Counted from the stretch's first letter, positions 34,745 through 49,884 are shown. The stretch: DNA of 64,000 nt from Tachypleus tridentatus (GCF_004210375.1 NC_134829.1:59264107-59328106); one strand, 5' to 3'. Notes: a model not told the origin generated them from the sequence alone. A program made the numbers and translations.

Positions 34745-35399
34745 AACACCTTTACATGTTATTATATCACTTTTGTGATATGTGAGGGCGTTTCTTAGCT
34801 ATTGATATGCAAATCCATGCACACCAACTAATGCACATTTTAACCAGACACAAGTGTAATAAACAATGAAAATAATCTTTATTTCACACAACACAAATTA
34901 ACAGTATTATATATTTAACGCCATGGATTATAGACAATCGTCTTTACTGTCTAAATCTTACATTACTTAGTTGAATTGGTAATGTCAGTGTACGACTGGC
35001 AATTCTTATTCAAACTTAGTGGAGGATTTAGAATATTGAATATGCTATTTTTTCAGTTAAAATAGCATCAAACTTTAGTCCAAACAAATAAATATACATC
35101 ATTTATCTTTGTTGCTTCAACACTTTTATAATAATGGACTAAAGTTGATATCGAAAGAAGTAAAATTAGTAAATTATTAAAGTTTGTGCATGACAATAAA
35201 CTGTTTCGTATTTACTTCTTGATGACGAGATACATCTTTGGAATTTAGATACCTATTCAGGATGTTGAAGTGTTATTGAATGATGTGAATCAACTGTAAC
35301 ATGGGCAAATAGTTAGCAAATGTCCTTTACATAGTAAATGCTAGATACTCCTTCTTCCCTATTTTAATTTATTTATTTCATTGTAGCTGATAGTCTCAC

Positions 35400-35755
35400 C
35401 TGCAGAGTTATTGAACAGACCACTGCCATCTGTTAATTGCTTTTGGAGGTTTCTACTTTTCTTGTTCTTCGGAGGTACTGATGGTAAGCTTCTTAAGCTT
35501 ATCAGTAGTATTTGTGTCCAGGCTGCAGCCCTAATCAAATATATTGTTTTTGGGTGCTGTTGTCCTTCTTAATGCGTGCAGTAGATATGGAGTAAATGTT
35601 GCATAAACACTTTCTGGATGTTCTTAAATTCTTCTCTATTAACACCATCCCGATTTGTATGTTGCTACACAGATGGAAGATTACAGAGAATATGTATATC
35701 CAATATGCTTCATCTATATTTCACCTCAGCTTACTCACCTTGGATCGGGTTTCAT
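35400..35755 (-). other. Exon-like segment, unidentified (unit 2)
   Basis: Copy of 21588-21945. Splice-like motifs are kept, but a one-base difference in a T run near 35547 changes the frame that is open in unit 1. Confidence 0.25.
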
Positions 35756-35891
35756 AGCGAAACTTTTATAAAATTGTGTTAAATGAGTAGCGAGATGTTT
35801 AAATTGTTATATATAATAAAGATAAAGATTTGGTCACATTAATACTTTTGATTTTAAAAGTTTTTTGTAAAATTCTTAGTTTGGTTACCTT

Positions 35892-36091
35892 TAAAGCATT
35901 GTTCGAGGTACTGGTGATGACTAACAACAATATGCTTTTGCTATATGTGAGACAAAGTATTTGTTCAAGGTATTGTTGATGACTAACAATAATATGTTTT
36001 TGTTATATGCAAGACAAAGCATTTGTTCAAGGTATTGTTGATGACTAACAATATGTTTTGTTTTATGTAAGACAAAGCATTTGTTCAAGGC
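35892..36091. repeat. Minisatellite, period about 62 bp (unit 2)
   Basis: Same array as at 22081 with the same number of repeats. Only T-run lengths differ. Confidence 0.88.
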
Positions 36092-37660
36092 AAGTTACAA
36101 AAACACAGCTTATATAATGTCATGGTGGAGTGACACATGAAATACATTTTGACATTGATGTTTTGTACATTGTATGATGCCACTGAAAACTGTTTTTGGA
36201 AGGATATCAACAACTCTTTCTCATAAAAAAATATTTATACTCATAGATCATAAAGATGTGTTCAAGTGAGAGACTTAGAATGTTTAAGACAGAGGTTTCC
36301 TTGTAATTAATGGCATTAGAAAAAAAGAATAAGGTTGACTTTGGGGAACCCAAACCATACATAAAGAAACCCTGTAAGGAATTGTAACTCAGTCATATTA
36401 CGTAATATGTGGCATCTTTATAACTTTTAAGAATCCTCGAATGTAGGAATCAACAACAAAATCCATCCATGTGTCCCAGGCAACAATGAAAAACAAACCC
36501 AAGAAGTATCTCTGCCTGGGAATCAGGCCAAATGGGTATGGACTCATTAACCAGGCTATCATTCATACCCTCATCACTACGTCAAGTAAATAGAGAATGA
36601 AATGGATATTAACACAAAGAAGACATACATGTCAGATTACCAGATACAGCACCTATAGAATTATGTGTGGTCAAATTAATGAAATTTCAGGCAGTAAACT
36701 ATGATATCCTCTTACACTAGAGGAACTATGAAACATCAGGAAGGAGTGGTGTGCTTTGGATGTGAAAATCTTACAACAAAGCTTGTTGTAATGTGAATTA
36801 CACTGCAGGATTCACAGATAACACAGATAAAATATTGTAATGTGGACTCTAATGACGTGATTGGATAAGGCTCCAAATCTTTATAACTATAAAATAATGA
36901 ACATTCTCTAGCCTCAGCTGTATTTCTCTGTCTTCATCATAAAACCAATTAGCATTCAACTTTGTAATCTATCTTGAAACAGTTTTAATGTATCAGGAAG
37001 CTTTTATCCTGTTTTTTATGAGTTAACACTTTTCAGTTAAAGCAAGTGTCCTTTGTATTATTAAATAAAGAGTGTTTTCACTGTATGTACACTTGTATTT
37101 CTTTGAACATAGTTAATCAGAAATACTTTCTGGTCAAATATTTTTTTATACAGGGATCAACCTCATTCTTAGGGGACTTAGTTTTACAGGGGAATATTAC
37201 ACTGTTATAGACTATGTTTTCTGATAATTAATACATTTTATAAAGTTTGTTAGTGGTACTTGTGGAATGATGCACAAAGAAATTTCCCAAGTTTCTAGAA
37301 TGGATGTAATGTATAGAATATTCTAGCGACTTGTGAAAATATTGTAGCATATAAAATTAGTTAGTTAATCATTGATCTTTTTAGTTGATGCATCTATAAC
37401 ATTTTACAAATCTGTACTGAATTAGCAAGTGTGTTTTGATCCAGTTTTGTATTAATGCTGGAGGTACAGGAGGAAAATTAATAAGTACATGGCTATTTAC
37501 TTTTATTTGTGAGTTATGCCTATCTATTGGTTGTCTTTAGTTTGTGAAACTGTAGGTTATGAAACATTCAACTAAACAAATAAAATGTTTTCCATTTCAT
37601 TTAGTAAACTGTACTTTGTACTAGTTTTATTGAATAATCACAAAGAACACATACAATGAT

Positions 37661-39410
37661 ACAAACCATTACAACAGAGGTGCCAGTAGAGCTGCTTTGG
37701 CTGAAATAAAATCTAAACTGAACTGTTTGATTTCACGATGGTAACATGTTTAAAGTGTGATTGAACAGTTGGAGGAAATAACGCAACAGTGGAAGTAATA
37801 AAACTCTGAAACAGAATATTATAAAAGATCTAAAAGAAGATGCAGAGTTATAAAAACAGACAGAGGATTCAAAGATCCCGATATAAAATTAAAGGAAAAT
37901 TACAAATATTAAAGAAAGATCTTGAAAAAGTTGACGATGGTTAACAGAAGATCAAAATATTTGAAGAATTACAAGAACAAATTAATATTTAAATAAGAAT
38001 TAAGGACAAAAAATTGTTTGAAAATAAGATAAAAAAGTTATAGGAGATGTACAGAGAAAGTATAATAAAAATGTAAAGTGTAAAACTTTTTTATGGAGTA
38101 CAGAAAGATTTTGATAATAGACTTGAAGTAGTATGAAAGATATTTATGATGTACATATTATAACAGCAAAACCACTGGTGTCAAAAAGAATAAAGACAGG
38201 ATAAAACATATGGAAAATAAAACTGTAAAGCAAAAGACAAAATTGTTCATACCTCTTTTGGTACGTTCTTGAGAATCTTAACCCCAAGCAACATCACCTA
38301 TGAAATAAGAAATGGAAGAAACCATCTGGCCTACACCTGTCAATTCTACTGATATGTCATCTATGATTACACAACCTTCTTGGACTACAAGTTATATCAT
38401 TATCCAACTCAGTTACAGAGATTAGCTGGTCAGTTCAACAACACTGCTCTGTTGAAAAACCAACAGCTTACAATAGAAAACATATCATAGGAGGTATATA
38501 ATGCTATGTTTCAAATAATTTCTGAAGTGAATAGATGAAGTACCAAACATAAAGCCTTCCATTTTGTTGCCAAGCTCAACAAAATTAAGTAATATGTCAG
38601 CCAACAGCCAAATCAACTATTTGTGACTGTCTTGTCAAAAAGGTTTAGCATGACATACCTAAGGAAAGTTTCTAAAACAAAAGTTCACTAGCAGAATATG
38701 GAGCAAAGATTAGAACTTAACTAAACTTTCATTATATGTGTAAAGGTTTGTCTACGTTTCTTACCCACGATTCACTTGAAATGATGAAATAGTTGAAAAG
38801 TGGCACATTTATATGTGACATAGTAGACAAGGGTATGCAAAGTAGGTTTACATTTTTAAAGAAAGCTGTCTAGTTGGTAGTGAATATTGAATCAATTGAA
38901 TTCACCATCTAGGAATCATAAATTTATGTGATCAAATAATATCGATACATCCAACTTCTCTCATGAAGTCTTTAGACGACTGTTAACTCAGGATGGAAAA
39001 GGGAAACCATGCGATAGTAGGTGTTTCAACTGCAACTTAAAAAAAAAAAAGAGTATATTATCAAGAACTATAGGTTTAGTTTGAATTTTGTTCAATGGTA
39101 CATGAAGGGTATCTGCACCTGCCATCATTAATTTAGCAGTAACAAACTAGAGGGAAAGCAGCTACTCATCACCACTCAGTTATTTTCTTTACCAATAAAC
39201 AGTAGAATATACCATCACAATATAATGTCCTGAAACCTAAAAGAGTGAGCATGTTTGCAGGAACTAAAGACCAGAAGGTGTTTCAGCTGTAATTTAAAAT
39301 GACACATTAATGAAACTGTTTCTAAAGGATGAAAGAAAAATGAAAGGAAACTCCTCTGGAAAAGAAGGGAATTAAATCTGAGACTATGATGAATCTGTCA
39401 TTAATAATGT
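37661..39410 (+). mobile_element. Possible gag-like retroelement fossil (unit 2)
   Basis: Copy of 23869-25600, broken in the same way and carrying the same SINE insertion. Confidence 0.35.
39072..39271 (-). repeat. SINE family 1, old copy (unit 2)
   Basis: Same insertion as at 25261, at the same relative position. Confidence 0.75.
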
Positions 39411-39511
39411 ATGAAGTAGATATTACCTTGAAGATCAGAAAACATAGAGCTTATTATAAAAAGATACCAGTATGGGAATCCTGCCTGAGCTACAGTTGTT
39501 TGATCCCACTT

Positions 39512-41139
39512 GGTTGGTTGATTTGGTGTTTTATGGCACAAAGCAGCTAGGCTATCTGCACCAAATATCAGGTAAAAAGTTAAAATTAAAGTAAATTTAG
39601 TAAAATGCATAAAAGGAAATTAAAGCAAAACAAAACAAAGTTTAAAAAAACATAACTAGCATAAAACCAATGTTTACATCTAGTCTACAACGTTAAGAGA
39701 AAAACTACAGTAACACAAGTTGAAAAGGACTTTTTATAGCATAATTGTAATTATCATAACTTGCCTGGAAGACTAACAGGTAAGTACAAAAACCACCGTC
39801 AGTCACCTGAAGTTGGTCTTTCCAGTCCTGATTCCAAGTTATTTGATGTTATGGCCATTTTCAAAAAATAAAGTAATAAAAGTTTTAAAAGACTTGTAGC
39901 AAACTTTTAATAATAACTCGTCAGGATGACTAATGGGTAGTTCAAACAACACCTCTTTTTCTTCCAACCATTCAGGGCAAGAACGAAAGTAGGATGGGTG
40001 ACAGCCATTGCAATTGATGCAATGAGGGTCTGTTTCACACTATTAGGCATCACGGTCCTTGATACAAGTACACGTCAAGGAACCACAACATGACGTCTTC
40101 TAGTGACCGAACCATTGACACTGGAAACATTGGAAAGAGTTTGGAATGTATGGCCATTTTCTGCAGTTAACATAGCCTGCCTTGATGGTCGCAGGCAGAT
40201 GTGGTGACGTAAACGTGAGAATGAAAACATTTGTCGGCACCATAATTTCATCTTTGCAAGCAGATATACGCCTCACTGCAGAAACTCCTTGGATGGAGAA
40301 ACCAGCGAGAATCTCTAACTCTGGGATGTTCTCCAAATCCCTCTCAACAATAACTCCTCATGATGAATTCAAAGTAGCATGAGGTGTAACCTCAATAGGT
40401 AAATCCCCAATTGCCTTTGAATGCAAGAAGACTACACTGTGTTGAAATGCAGATGTTTCCACCAATATGTCACCAGATCTTTACTGACTTTGGAGAGTCA
40501 GCAAGTCCCTCCAGTCCCTTCTGAATGAAAGAGAGAGACATTACCCTAAAGATTTGTCTGGAAATGAATGCAATATAAGAAAATTAGGTACAACAGGTGG
40601 TACAGATGGTGAGGATTGCTGCTCAGAATCTTCAAGATGTTGTTGTTTACCTATAGACTGTTTTTTCACTATTTTATTAAAATTTTAATTGGAGTATCCA
40701 TAATAAAGAAAGGGAAATCTCAGTGTCCACTGACCCCACCCACCACAGAGCCTTATGAAGGGATGCACCACAATGCCAAACAACGACACTGCAGGAATGC
40801 CAGGGTTTAGTGAGCACTGTACCCAAACACCAGCATCAGATATAATATCCACAACACCTGTGGAGAACATCCAACATTGGTACTTGGTTGACCCTAGCCC
40901 GAGTGGACCAGACGATTGACCCAGGGGCCATCTCAAGGCCGCCCGTCTACAGGAATTCAAGGCCAAAGTGGTGTGTTTGGGTTGGACTCCTCAACCACCA
41001 GGATTCTTTCCTCCCCTTCACAGGTTGCCATGCACAGCAAACATGGGTGGATGTTTAGATCCCAGAGAAGATAAACTGAAAGAACAGAACCTTCCCTGGG
41101 AGGTCCCCTCACCATGTACAGGAATCCACACTGAGAGGG
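39512..41139 (-). mobile_element. LINE remnant: 5' region plus ORF1 (unit 2)
   Basis: Copy of 25701-27330. The ORF1 fragment is at 40100-40336 and the 5' segment at about 40699-41139. Confidence 0.75.
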
Positions 41140-42159
41140 ATTCCACTTGAAAGCAGCTTTCCTGCAATATTTTAAAGTTAGAATACGTTATCATTCCACA
41201 CTTTCTGTAACATTAACATTTGAAATATTTACATGTGCTTGTATGGATATGGACCTATTGAAATTAATTCAAAAATTGGGTTAATTTTATGCAGGTTAAG
41301 TTAAAGTTGTTGGAAATAACCTAATTATCCAGTCTTTGCACTAACTTCACAATCTGTGCCTATAAGTATGTGAAGCTTAATTTGAAATTAGTTTACTAGT
41401 AATTCCCATTTAGAACAGCATAATTTTCTGTGACTTGTTTGGGTGTAAGAAAGATGATAAAACTAATATTTTTTTTTATTATTATTATTATACAAGTTTT
41501 TCCTTGGATAAGTAAAATTATCTGGTGGAACAAAAAATTTAATCAAAGACTGGTCTGACTTAAGAGTTTGTTCACTTGAACACCTTATATACACAAAGGG
41601 TAAAACGGACAGGTCAGAGGTCTCTAAGGCATAAATCTTCATTTTATGCTTCTGAGGACATGAAACCAGTCAGCAACATCTTCCATCTGACTTTTACTCC
41701 TATAATGCACCTACAACATAATACTGAAAAGAAAATTTCTGAAGCAGCACATTTCAAACCCGAGATGCTGGAACCCTCAGTCTGATATGCTAACAAGTAC
41801 ATCATACACACACACACACACAAACACTTTGATAAAGTGAGTCGTTCTGGTTGCAAAAAGAACATTTGAGTCTTTTATTCTTCACTTTACAGTGATTAAC
41901 TGAAATTAAAGTTTAAAATGCCTCTTATTAAATGCACAACAGTTACAGCATTCTTACATTAAGAGTACTGTTGAATAAGTAGTTTTTGAACCAAGTTCAT
42001 TTCTAGAAAACATAGCCCACTACTCCAACACAAACTTCTGCAGTACCTATCACAGTTAAGTATGCCTTGTTGTAGTAGCACTTTAACTAATAACAATATA
42101 TTTTTCATGCCAATTTCCAAATTGTTTTTATGTGAACACAAAATGCCTCAAATAATTGT

Positions 42160-42392
42160 TTAGTTTGTTTTGAATTTCAAGCCAAACTACACGAGGGCTA
42201 TCTGTGCTAGCCATCCCTAATTTAGCAGTGTAAAATAGAGGGAAGACAGCTAGTCATCACCAACCACCTCTCGGGCTACTTTTTCTCCAACGAATAGCTG
42301 AAATGGCAAGCATGTTTGGTGTGATGAGGATTTGAACCCACGACCCTCGGATTACATGTCAAGTGCATTTACCGCCTGGGCATGCTGGGCCA
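42160..42392 (-). repeat. SINE family 1 (unit 2)
   Basis: Same insertion as in unit 1, with the same target-site duplication at 42147-42159 and 42393-42405. Confidence 0.88.
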
Positions 42393-42405
42393 CTCAAATA
42401 ATTGT

Positions 42406-45400
42406 AAAAACCATTTGTTACTACATTTAGATGTATAATTATACAAGTATATTTAGAAATGTCTAAATTCAATCAGGATTAAAAACTAAAAATTTAGAAA
42501 ATATATGATGTGCAATAAAATATATTGATATACAATTTTCATTATAAAATTGGTCTTTTGGTTGCTTTGATTTTTAAATATTAACAAAAACGTTTTTGTT
42601 GAAAAAAACACTTTTATTTTACTTCACTTACTACAAAGACAAATACATGACATTTCTTTATAACCACTAGCTTTTACAATACTTTCTTTAGGAACCAATA
42701 AACATGTAGGTTTGTTAATTAACAGAAAAACTATTTCAATCCTCAATGAGACTCACGCCATTTCATTTTAAAGATTATATTTAATCAATATACAGATTCT
42801 AATTGTTAAATTACTTTAATAATGTTTTTTAATATCACAATTCTATGAAAATGTGTTTATATCATCATCAGTATTAAGTTTACTGTGAGCTTTCAACTGA
42901 AGATGAAAGAGTAATAGTCCTACAACAGTAATTTGTAATCATTGGTATTAGTTCAGGGAATGTTAAGAAACAAGTACACAAAATATATTGATTTTATGTT
43001 ATTGAATACAATAAAGTTACTCACACATTTCCCATTTCAAAATTAACAAAGTATGGGAATACAATATCTATGAAGAATACAATATCTATACTTTTAATCA
43101 AACTTGCATAATTTTAGTTAGATACAAAACACTGTTGCTGGAACACAAGCCCATGTTTACTATTAACAGGACTTACAATTACATGTGGTTTTTTTCTTGC
43201 TTTTACTGCATTTAACACCCAAAATATTTTACAATCAAAATCATTCTATTCTTATTGTCTGTGCAGAACAAGGAAACTCAAAAATATAAAAGTATGGTTA
43301 TGTATTTAAAGACGCATCATTTAATTTGCTAGTTTTAAATAATCATATATGAAAACAAAATTCTTATTTACATAAATTTTGTAAACCATGTCCAAAAGAG
43401 TGTTGAATGGAAAATAATGTATGTGTCATATTCAAACACATGAACAGTTATTCTAGTATTATTCTTAATAATATTGACAGTGCACTTCTATTTGACCTTC
43501 AGCTAAAAATGAATTTTATTTTTACAAACCTACAGAGAAATAAAACACTAGTCTCAGATACTTGAACAATTTTCATTTTCATTAATTTCAAAATTAACAT
43601 TGTATATTCTTTAAGTTCCACCTTTACACCAATAATGTTATTTTGTCATAAGTCATACAAAACAAACAAACAGTAAATGAAGTGTTTTGATTATCAAAAT
43701 GTTCCAAGACTTCATAACACCAAATAATGATTTTCAAGTTTTGATCATGTAAAAAAACACAAACTATATTGCAGTGTTGTACATAACATGTTTCGAAAGA
43801 ATTGTATATTTAATTCATTAACTGAGATCTAGATTTTGTCTAAAATTACAAATCATGCAGTTAAAATACTAATTTCATGGCTAGCTGTGTGTGTATAAAC
43901 ACACACATCTCTAATCAAGTACACTTTCTAAAAAACTGACATAAAATACACAAAAGCAAGTTTTTTTACTGTATGCTGAAAAAATAAACATAAAAAATCA
44001 ATTTTTTAGGAAATAAAAGCATTTTTAAATTAAGATATGGAACTATGCTTACAAAATGATAAGTTGCATGTATATATGCAGTTATGTTTCTACAATATTT
44101 TTGGTTGAAAGAAGATTTTGCATCCCTTTATAATGATGGTTTTTTAGATACATAAAGAAGAGTTACTTTTTTTAGTGAATGACACTGACAAATTAAACTA
44201 TATAATTGTAAAAAGACCTATTTATCAGAATTATTATCCTTATATTATAATACACACACACACACATACATAAAAACCTTATACTATGTACTTTCATTCC
44301 AGTCACAGATACTTTACAAACTAGAACTTTAAAACATATAATTGGCTTGATTATTTTGCATAACTATGAAATATTATCAAAATAGTTTTTAAAAGGACTA
44401 AACATTGTTTGATATAAACTGAATTGTGATTACAGAACATTAGCTTTTTAACATTCCTTGAATACCAAGAATAATAATGCAACTATTCTTGTCTTCTGTC
44501 AAATATTAAGTTTTAATTGTAGCTTATCACCAGTCAATGGATAAAGCTGTCAAAATTAAACAGAACCTTTTAGTTTCTTGAATGTACGTGTATACATGGG
44601 TGTATCGCACATATCAACCCATCAGAAATCTAAAAATAATTAGTATTTTTAAATCTATTAAAGGATCCTTTGTGTATATACATATACAAAGACAATAATA
44701 CTAATATGCAAGTAAGCTGTCATCCATTAAAGCACAAGGCCAGCAACACACTTTTATTGTTTATGCATGATTTGAAAGTTATTTTATGTGAATTATCCTG
44801 ATGAATGTCATAAACTTATAAATATAATCTTCCTATAACTTTTACATTTTTTTGAGATAATACAGCAAAGTATGATTATGCTTCAAATGTCTCTATCATG
44901 TTCCTATTTACCATATATATATATATATACAGCAAAGAATATATCAGACAAGTATTGATACAATCTTTTAACCTATCATAACTTTTCTTTACTTCTTTTT
45001 ATTCATGAAATACGATACATAAGCTGAATATTTAAGATGGGCTATGATACATTTATCTCAACAACAACAACAAAAGAAAACCAAATGTGAGAAAAATAAA
45101 AATGAAATTATATACCAAACAAAACCAAACAACATTTCATAAATCAGATTAATTTTTTTTCCATAATTTATAACTTATAAAAGATTTTCTCCCATTTTCT
45201 TAATAGATGTTGATTGCTAGTGAAGATTTTATATTTTACATGTTTTCTTTTAATATGAAATAATACATTACAATTAACCTTTTCTGTTTTAGCTTATGCC
45301 TACAGAGTACTAATGGTGTGGTCATCTTTTTTATTTCAGAGCCACAACTTTTTTTAAAGATGGAAAATGTATATACACAATTTTCCAATATACATTACAT

Positions 45401-45455
45401 CAGGGCCAAATGCAAGAAAGGGAAATTCATGTCTGGAATAATACAATACTTTTCA
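42406..45455 (-). other. Rab5: Probable Rab5 3'UTR and downstream flank (unit 2)
   Basis: Copy of 28602-31654, differing mostly in homopolymer lengths. Confidence 0.4.
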
Positions 45456-45568
45456 TCACTTGCAACATCCACTGCTGGTTTGTTGTTGGTTTTCACTCAA
45501 ATCCACCCCTCGTCTTCCATGCCCAGGTAAACCACTAGCCAACTGTTCATTTTTAGGTAACTTCTTAG
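45456..45568 (-). CDS. Rab5: Rab5 last coding exon (copy 2)
   Basis: Identical in coding sequence to copy 1, with the same acceptor, the same KKLPKNE and RGVDL motifs, GCCK end and TGA. It is paired with the penultimate exon copy at 46722-46815. Confidence 0.93.
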
Positions 45569-46721
45569 CTGTATAAAATTTAAAAAGAGTACTGCTTAAT
45601 CTTGGAAAAAAACAACTCAAAATGTATAAAATTATTTCTAAATAATTTCTTTTCAGTTAAATGGTATTTTCAAACAAATCATCAAAAAACTCTGCGACAA
45701 AATACTTCATTCCATTGGAACATTAATGAACTCCCTCAGTGTTGTAAATGATAAACCATATTTTTATAGTTACTATTCAGGGGAGTCACAATTACTTAAA
45801 TAGCCTGTTACAATTTGGTATGAGGCCCTAACTGGTTTAAAACTTCCCAAACTATTGCTAGAAGTTATTGTTCCTCATTTTTATTTATACCACTACACAT
45901 GTTTAATTGCAGTCATAAAAATTTGCTTATTTGGCTAATACCACAAGCAGTGGACAGTTTAAAACTTAAGCAGCTTTATAGTGTACAAGAAAATTCATAT
46001 ATAAGAGTATACATACAAGGATTTACTTCCTACCAGTTATAAAATGAGCTGAATTCTTATGAATGTTTTCATGTATTTTGTTCTGAAATAGAACCCAAGT
46101 TTGATGATCTGTTTGCCTTTTATTGCAAATAATCAAAACTTTACTTAATCCTTTGATCTGGGTCAACTCAGTAATGTGACATCAACAGCTTTCAACTTCC
46201 TACACTCCAAAGTAGGTTACAAAGCAGTTTAAAGCACAACACCCAATGATATTTTTAAAACTGTAATTACAGTTTTGAATCTGGTTACAGTATAGTTATG
46301 AACTAGATGTTTATATTTTTAAAAATCTATATGCTCATAGCATACTACTATGATTTTATGATATACAACATAAATATGTGCTGTGTGGTATTAATTACAA
46401 CAATAACAATTGTTTGATATTTAGTTTGTACTAAAGATATTAATTTTAACTGTTTGATAAAACTTGTTATAAAGTGCAACTAAATGAAAAGTGCAAAATT
46501 AGACATTATAAAATATAATGGAAATTTTGTAAGTATAGAACATCATCTTTCCACAAGCCAATAAATTTTAACCTTAGTGAATTTCATTTTTACCAAAAAA
46601 TGCACAGCAGTTTTCCCTCTTAACTTCATTGCCCAAATTCAAAGAACATTAACAAAGTAGAAATATTTTCAAAATAACAACTGCATAACTTAGAAAATTA
46701 AATAGTTCTATTTCATCTTAC

Positions 46722-46815
46722 CTATAGCCAAAAATATATCATTTACATTCATAGCTGTCTTCGCAGAAGTCTCCATAAAAAGGAGACCATTTTCTTCAGC
46801 ATATGCTTGTGCTTC
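46722..46815 (-). CDS. Rab5: Rab5 penultimate coding exon (copy 2)
   Basis: 94 bases, identical to copy 1 in coding sequence, with the G5 ETSAK motif and both splice sites intact. Confidence 0.93.
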
Positions 46816-47309
46816 CTAGAAAATATATATCAACAAACACACATCAAGTAAACAATCATTTAAACAGTTAGTACTTATATCAAAAAGGAATGACTGTGTT
46901 AAAAACACCACCATGAAACCTCTGATGAAAGAGAACATATTTATTAATGCTTGTTTTGAATTTTACACATATACACAAAGGCAGTTACTAGAACATTAAA
47001 ACAAAACTTTTTCAAAATACTTCACCACTAAAGAAAAATATTATCAAAGAATGTTTTAACAATACTGTTTTTAAGTAAGCAATTTAAATAGAATAAATTT
47101 TACCTAACTTTTAGGTACTTAATGGTTTGTACTTTAACACTTCTCTGCACAAAATTACCTGCATTATACAAGAATTGCACACTTTTATTTTCAAAAGTTA
47201 TACTCAAGAAGTCAGATTTGTTATATTTAGAATCACATCCCTTGTTTTAAGGTTTCAGTCATTGTTTGTACTTATGTAGGTTTCTTACATATACATTTTT
47301 TTAAGGTAG

Positions 47310-47340
47310 TTATAAGGTTTTTAACTTCTTCTGCAGCTGC
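47310..47340. other. Tandem junction 2/3
   Basis: Identical to junction 1/2, including the TAA filler, so both boundaries come from one original joining event followed by amplification, or from one repeated assembly path. Confidence 0.9.
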
Positions 47341-47459
47341 CTGGTTTTGAAAGAGTTTATTGTTCAAAAAGTTGTCAAAGTGCTTGACAAAAATGAAAAT
47401 CTGTATGGGAAAGGTCTGCAGAATAAGGTGGATGAGTTAGAACCTCGATTCCATGGCAC
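47325..47459 (-). mobile_element. mariner fragment, truncated by the unit boundary (copy 3)
   Basis: Same truncated remnant as copy 2, beginning at the second junction. Confidence 0.85.
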
Positions 47460-48540
47460 AGCCCAAAAAAGCGTAGAGAATTATTAATAGAGCTGAGAAT
47501 TCACATAAAATCTTTAAGTGGTGAAAGCTGGACTCTCCAAAATACTGCTGTGGACTTGAAATGCTCCCCAACACTGTCAAATACCTTAGATCATAAAAGT
47601 GAGACAGGTAAACTTGAATATCGGAAAGGAAGAACAAGAACACGTTAACTCAATATCATTGAGTTATCGGAATAGAAAGAAGACTAACGACCATGTACCA
47701 AATGATGGAAAAATGTCCAATCTACAGTAACAAGGAGATTCAATGAGAATAGAATATTAAGTCGTGTAGCAGTTAAAAACCTTTACTTCGATCTCCAAGT
47801 ATTTTCTAGAGCCTTAAATTTTCTAAACAGTACAATTGGTGATTGGAAAAGGGTGTTTTGACGGATGAGTCCAAATTTGAAATATTTGGTTAAAATTTAG
47901 GTTGTACGTCCAGTGGAAGAATAGTGAAAAATTCATTGTGGGAGACAATGTGATAGTTTGTGGGTGTTTTAATTCTAAGCGGCAGGAAATATTTGCAAAA
48001 TAGATGGAATAATGACCAGCACAAGTACCATCAGATACTGATTCATCATGGTATACCCATTGGTTTTATGTACTGTTAATAAATAATTCTACTACCAAGA
48101 AGATAATGATCCCAAACACTCTTTCAACCATGCAGAAATTACCTAGATAAGAAAGAAACTGCTGGAGTCATTTAAATGATACAGTGGCTCCCACAGCCAT
48201 TCTCAATCGAATTAAGCAGATAGGGGACGTGATAGATCAAAACTTGAAAAATCAGAAGTTACTTCAAAGAAATTTTATTGAAGTGTATAAGAGACAATTA
48301 GAGCACAATCCCAAAGGACACTTTAATCAAATATTTTGCAACAATGCCTGAAAGATTGTTTGCAGTTATTAAAGCAAAAAAGAGACATATAAAATATTAA
48401 CTGTTTGCTGAACTCAAGCACTTTTACTTAGTTTCTGATGTTCTAAATATGAAGATTAATAAAATTTTGATGCTTCACCAGTGATTTACCTTTCATTTGT
48501 CTTTGAAAGTAGATGAAATCTAATTTTTGATAGTGTTGTA
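47453..48540 (+). mobile_element. Tc1-like transposase remnant (copy 3)
   Basis: Copy of 19847-20933 with extra one-base differences, including loss of one G in the codon run before the DESKF block at about 47858. Not functional. Confidence 0.82.
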
Positions 48541-49194
48541 ACACCTTTACATGTTATTATATCACTTTTGTGATATGTGAGGGCGTTTCTTAGCTATTGA
48601 TATGCAAATCCATGCACACCAACTAATGCACATTTTAACCAGACACAAGTGTAATAAACAATGAAAATAATCTTTATTTCACACAACACAAATTAACAGT
48701 ATTATATATTTAACGCCATGGATTATAGACAATCGTCTTTACTGTCTAAATCTTACATTACTTAGTTGAATTGGTAATGTCAGTGTACGACTGGCAATTC
48801 TTATTCAAACTTAGTGGAGGATTTAGAATATTGAATATGCTATTTTTTCAGTTAAAATAGCATCAAACTTTAGTCCAAACAAATAAATATACATCATTTA
48901 TCTTTGTTGCTTCAACACTTTTATAATAATGGACTAAAGTTGATATCGAAAGAAGTAAAATTAGTAAATTATTAAAGTTTGTGCATGACAATAAACTGTT
49001 TCGTATTTACTTCTTGATGACGAGATACATCTTTGGAATTTAGATACCTATTCAGGATGTTGAAGTGTTATTGAATGATGTGAATCAACTGTAACATGGG
49101 CAAATAGTTAGCAAATGTCCTTTACATAGTAAATGCTAGATACTCCTTCTTCCCTATTTTAATTTATTTATTTCATTGTAGCTGATAGTCTCAC

Positions 49195-49551
49195 CTGCAG
49201 AGTTATTGAACAGACCACTGCCATCTGTTAATTGCTTTTGGAGGTTTCTACTTTTCTTGTTCTTCGGAGGTACTGATGGTAAGCTTCTTAAGCTTATCAG
49301 TAGTATTTGTGTCCAGGCTGCAGCCCTAATCAAATATATTGTTTTTTGGGTGCTGTTGTCCTTCTTAATGCGTGCAGTAGATATGGAGTAAATGTTGCAT
49401 AAACACTTTCTGGATGTTCTTAAATTCTTCTCTATTAACACCATCCCGATTTGTATGTTGCTACACAGATGGAAGATTACAGAGAATATGTATATCCAAT
49501 ATGCTTCATCTATATTTCACCTCAGCTTACTCACCTTGGATCGGGTTTCAT
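49195..49551 (-). other. Exon-like segment, unidentified (unit 3)
   Basis: Copy of 21588-21945 with the frame open as in unit 1 over 49195-49444. Confidence 0.25.
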
Positions 49552-49684
49552 AGCGAAACTTTTATAAAATTGTGTTAAATGAGTAGCGAGATGTTTAAAT
49601 TGTTATATATAATAAAGATAAAGATTTGGTCACATTAATACTTTTGATTTTAAAGTTTTGTAAAATTCTTAGTTTGGTTACCTT

Positions 49685-49884
49685 TAAAGCATTGTTCGAG
49701 GTACTGGTGATGACTAACAACAATATGCTTTTGCTATATGTGAGACAAAGTATTTGTTCAAGGTATTGTTGATGACTAACAATAATATGTTTTGTTATAT
49801 GCAAGACAAAGCATTTGTTCAAGGTATTGTTGATGACTAACAATATGTTTTTGTTTTATGTAAGACAAAGCATTTGTTCAAGGC
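49685..49884. repeat. Minisatellite, period about 62 bp (unit 3)
   Basis: Same array with the same repeat number. A minus-strand frame of 82 codons crosses it and is not a gene. Confidence 0.88.

Larger units (their letters stand above)
33530..47324. repeat. Tandem triplication, unit 2 (13.8 kb)
   Basis: Near-identical to unit 1 over its whole length. The visible differences are mostly one-base changes in homopolymer length. It begins and ends with the same junction sequence. Confidence 0.97.
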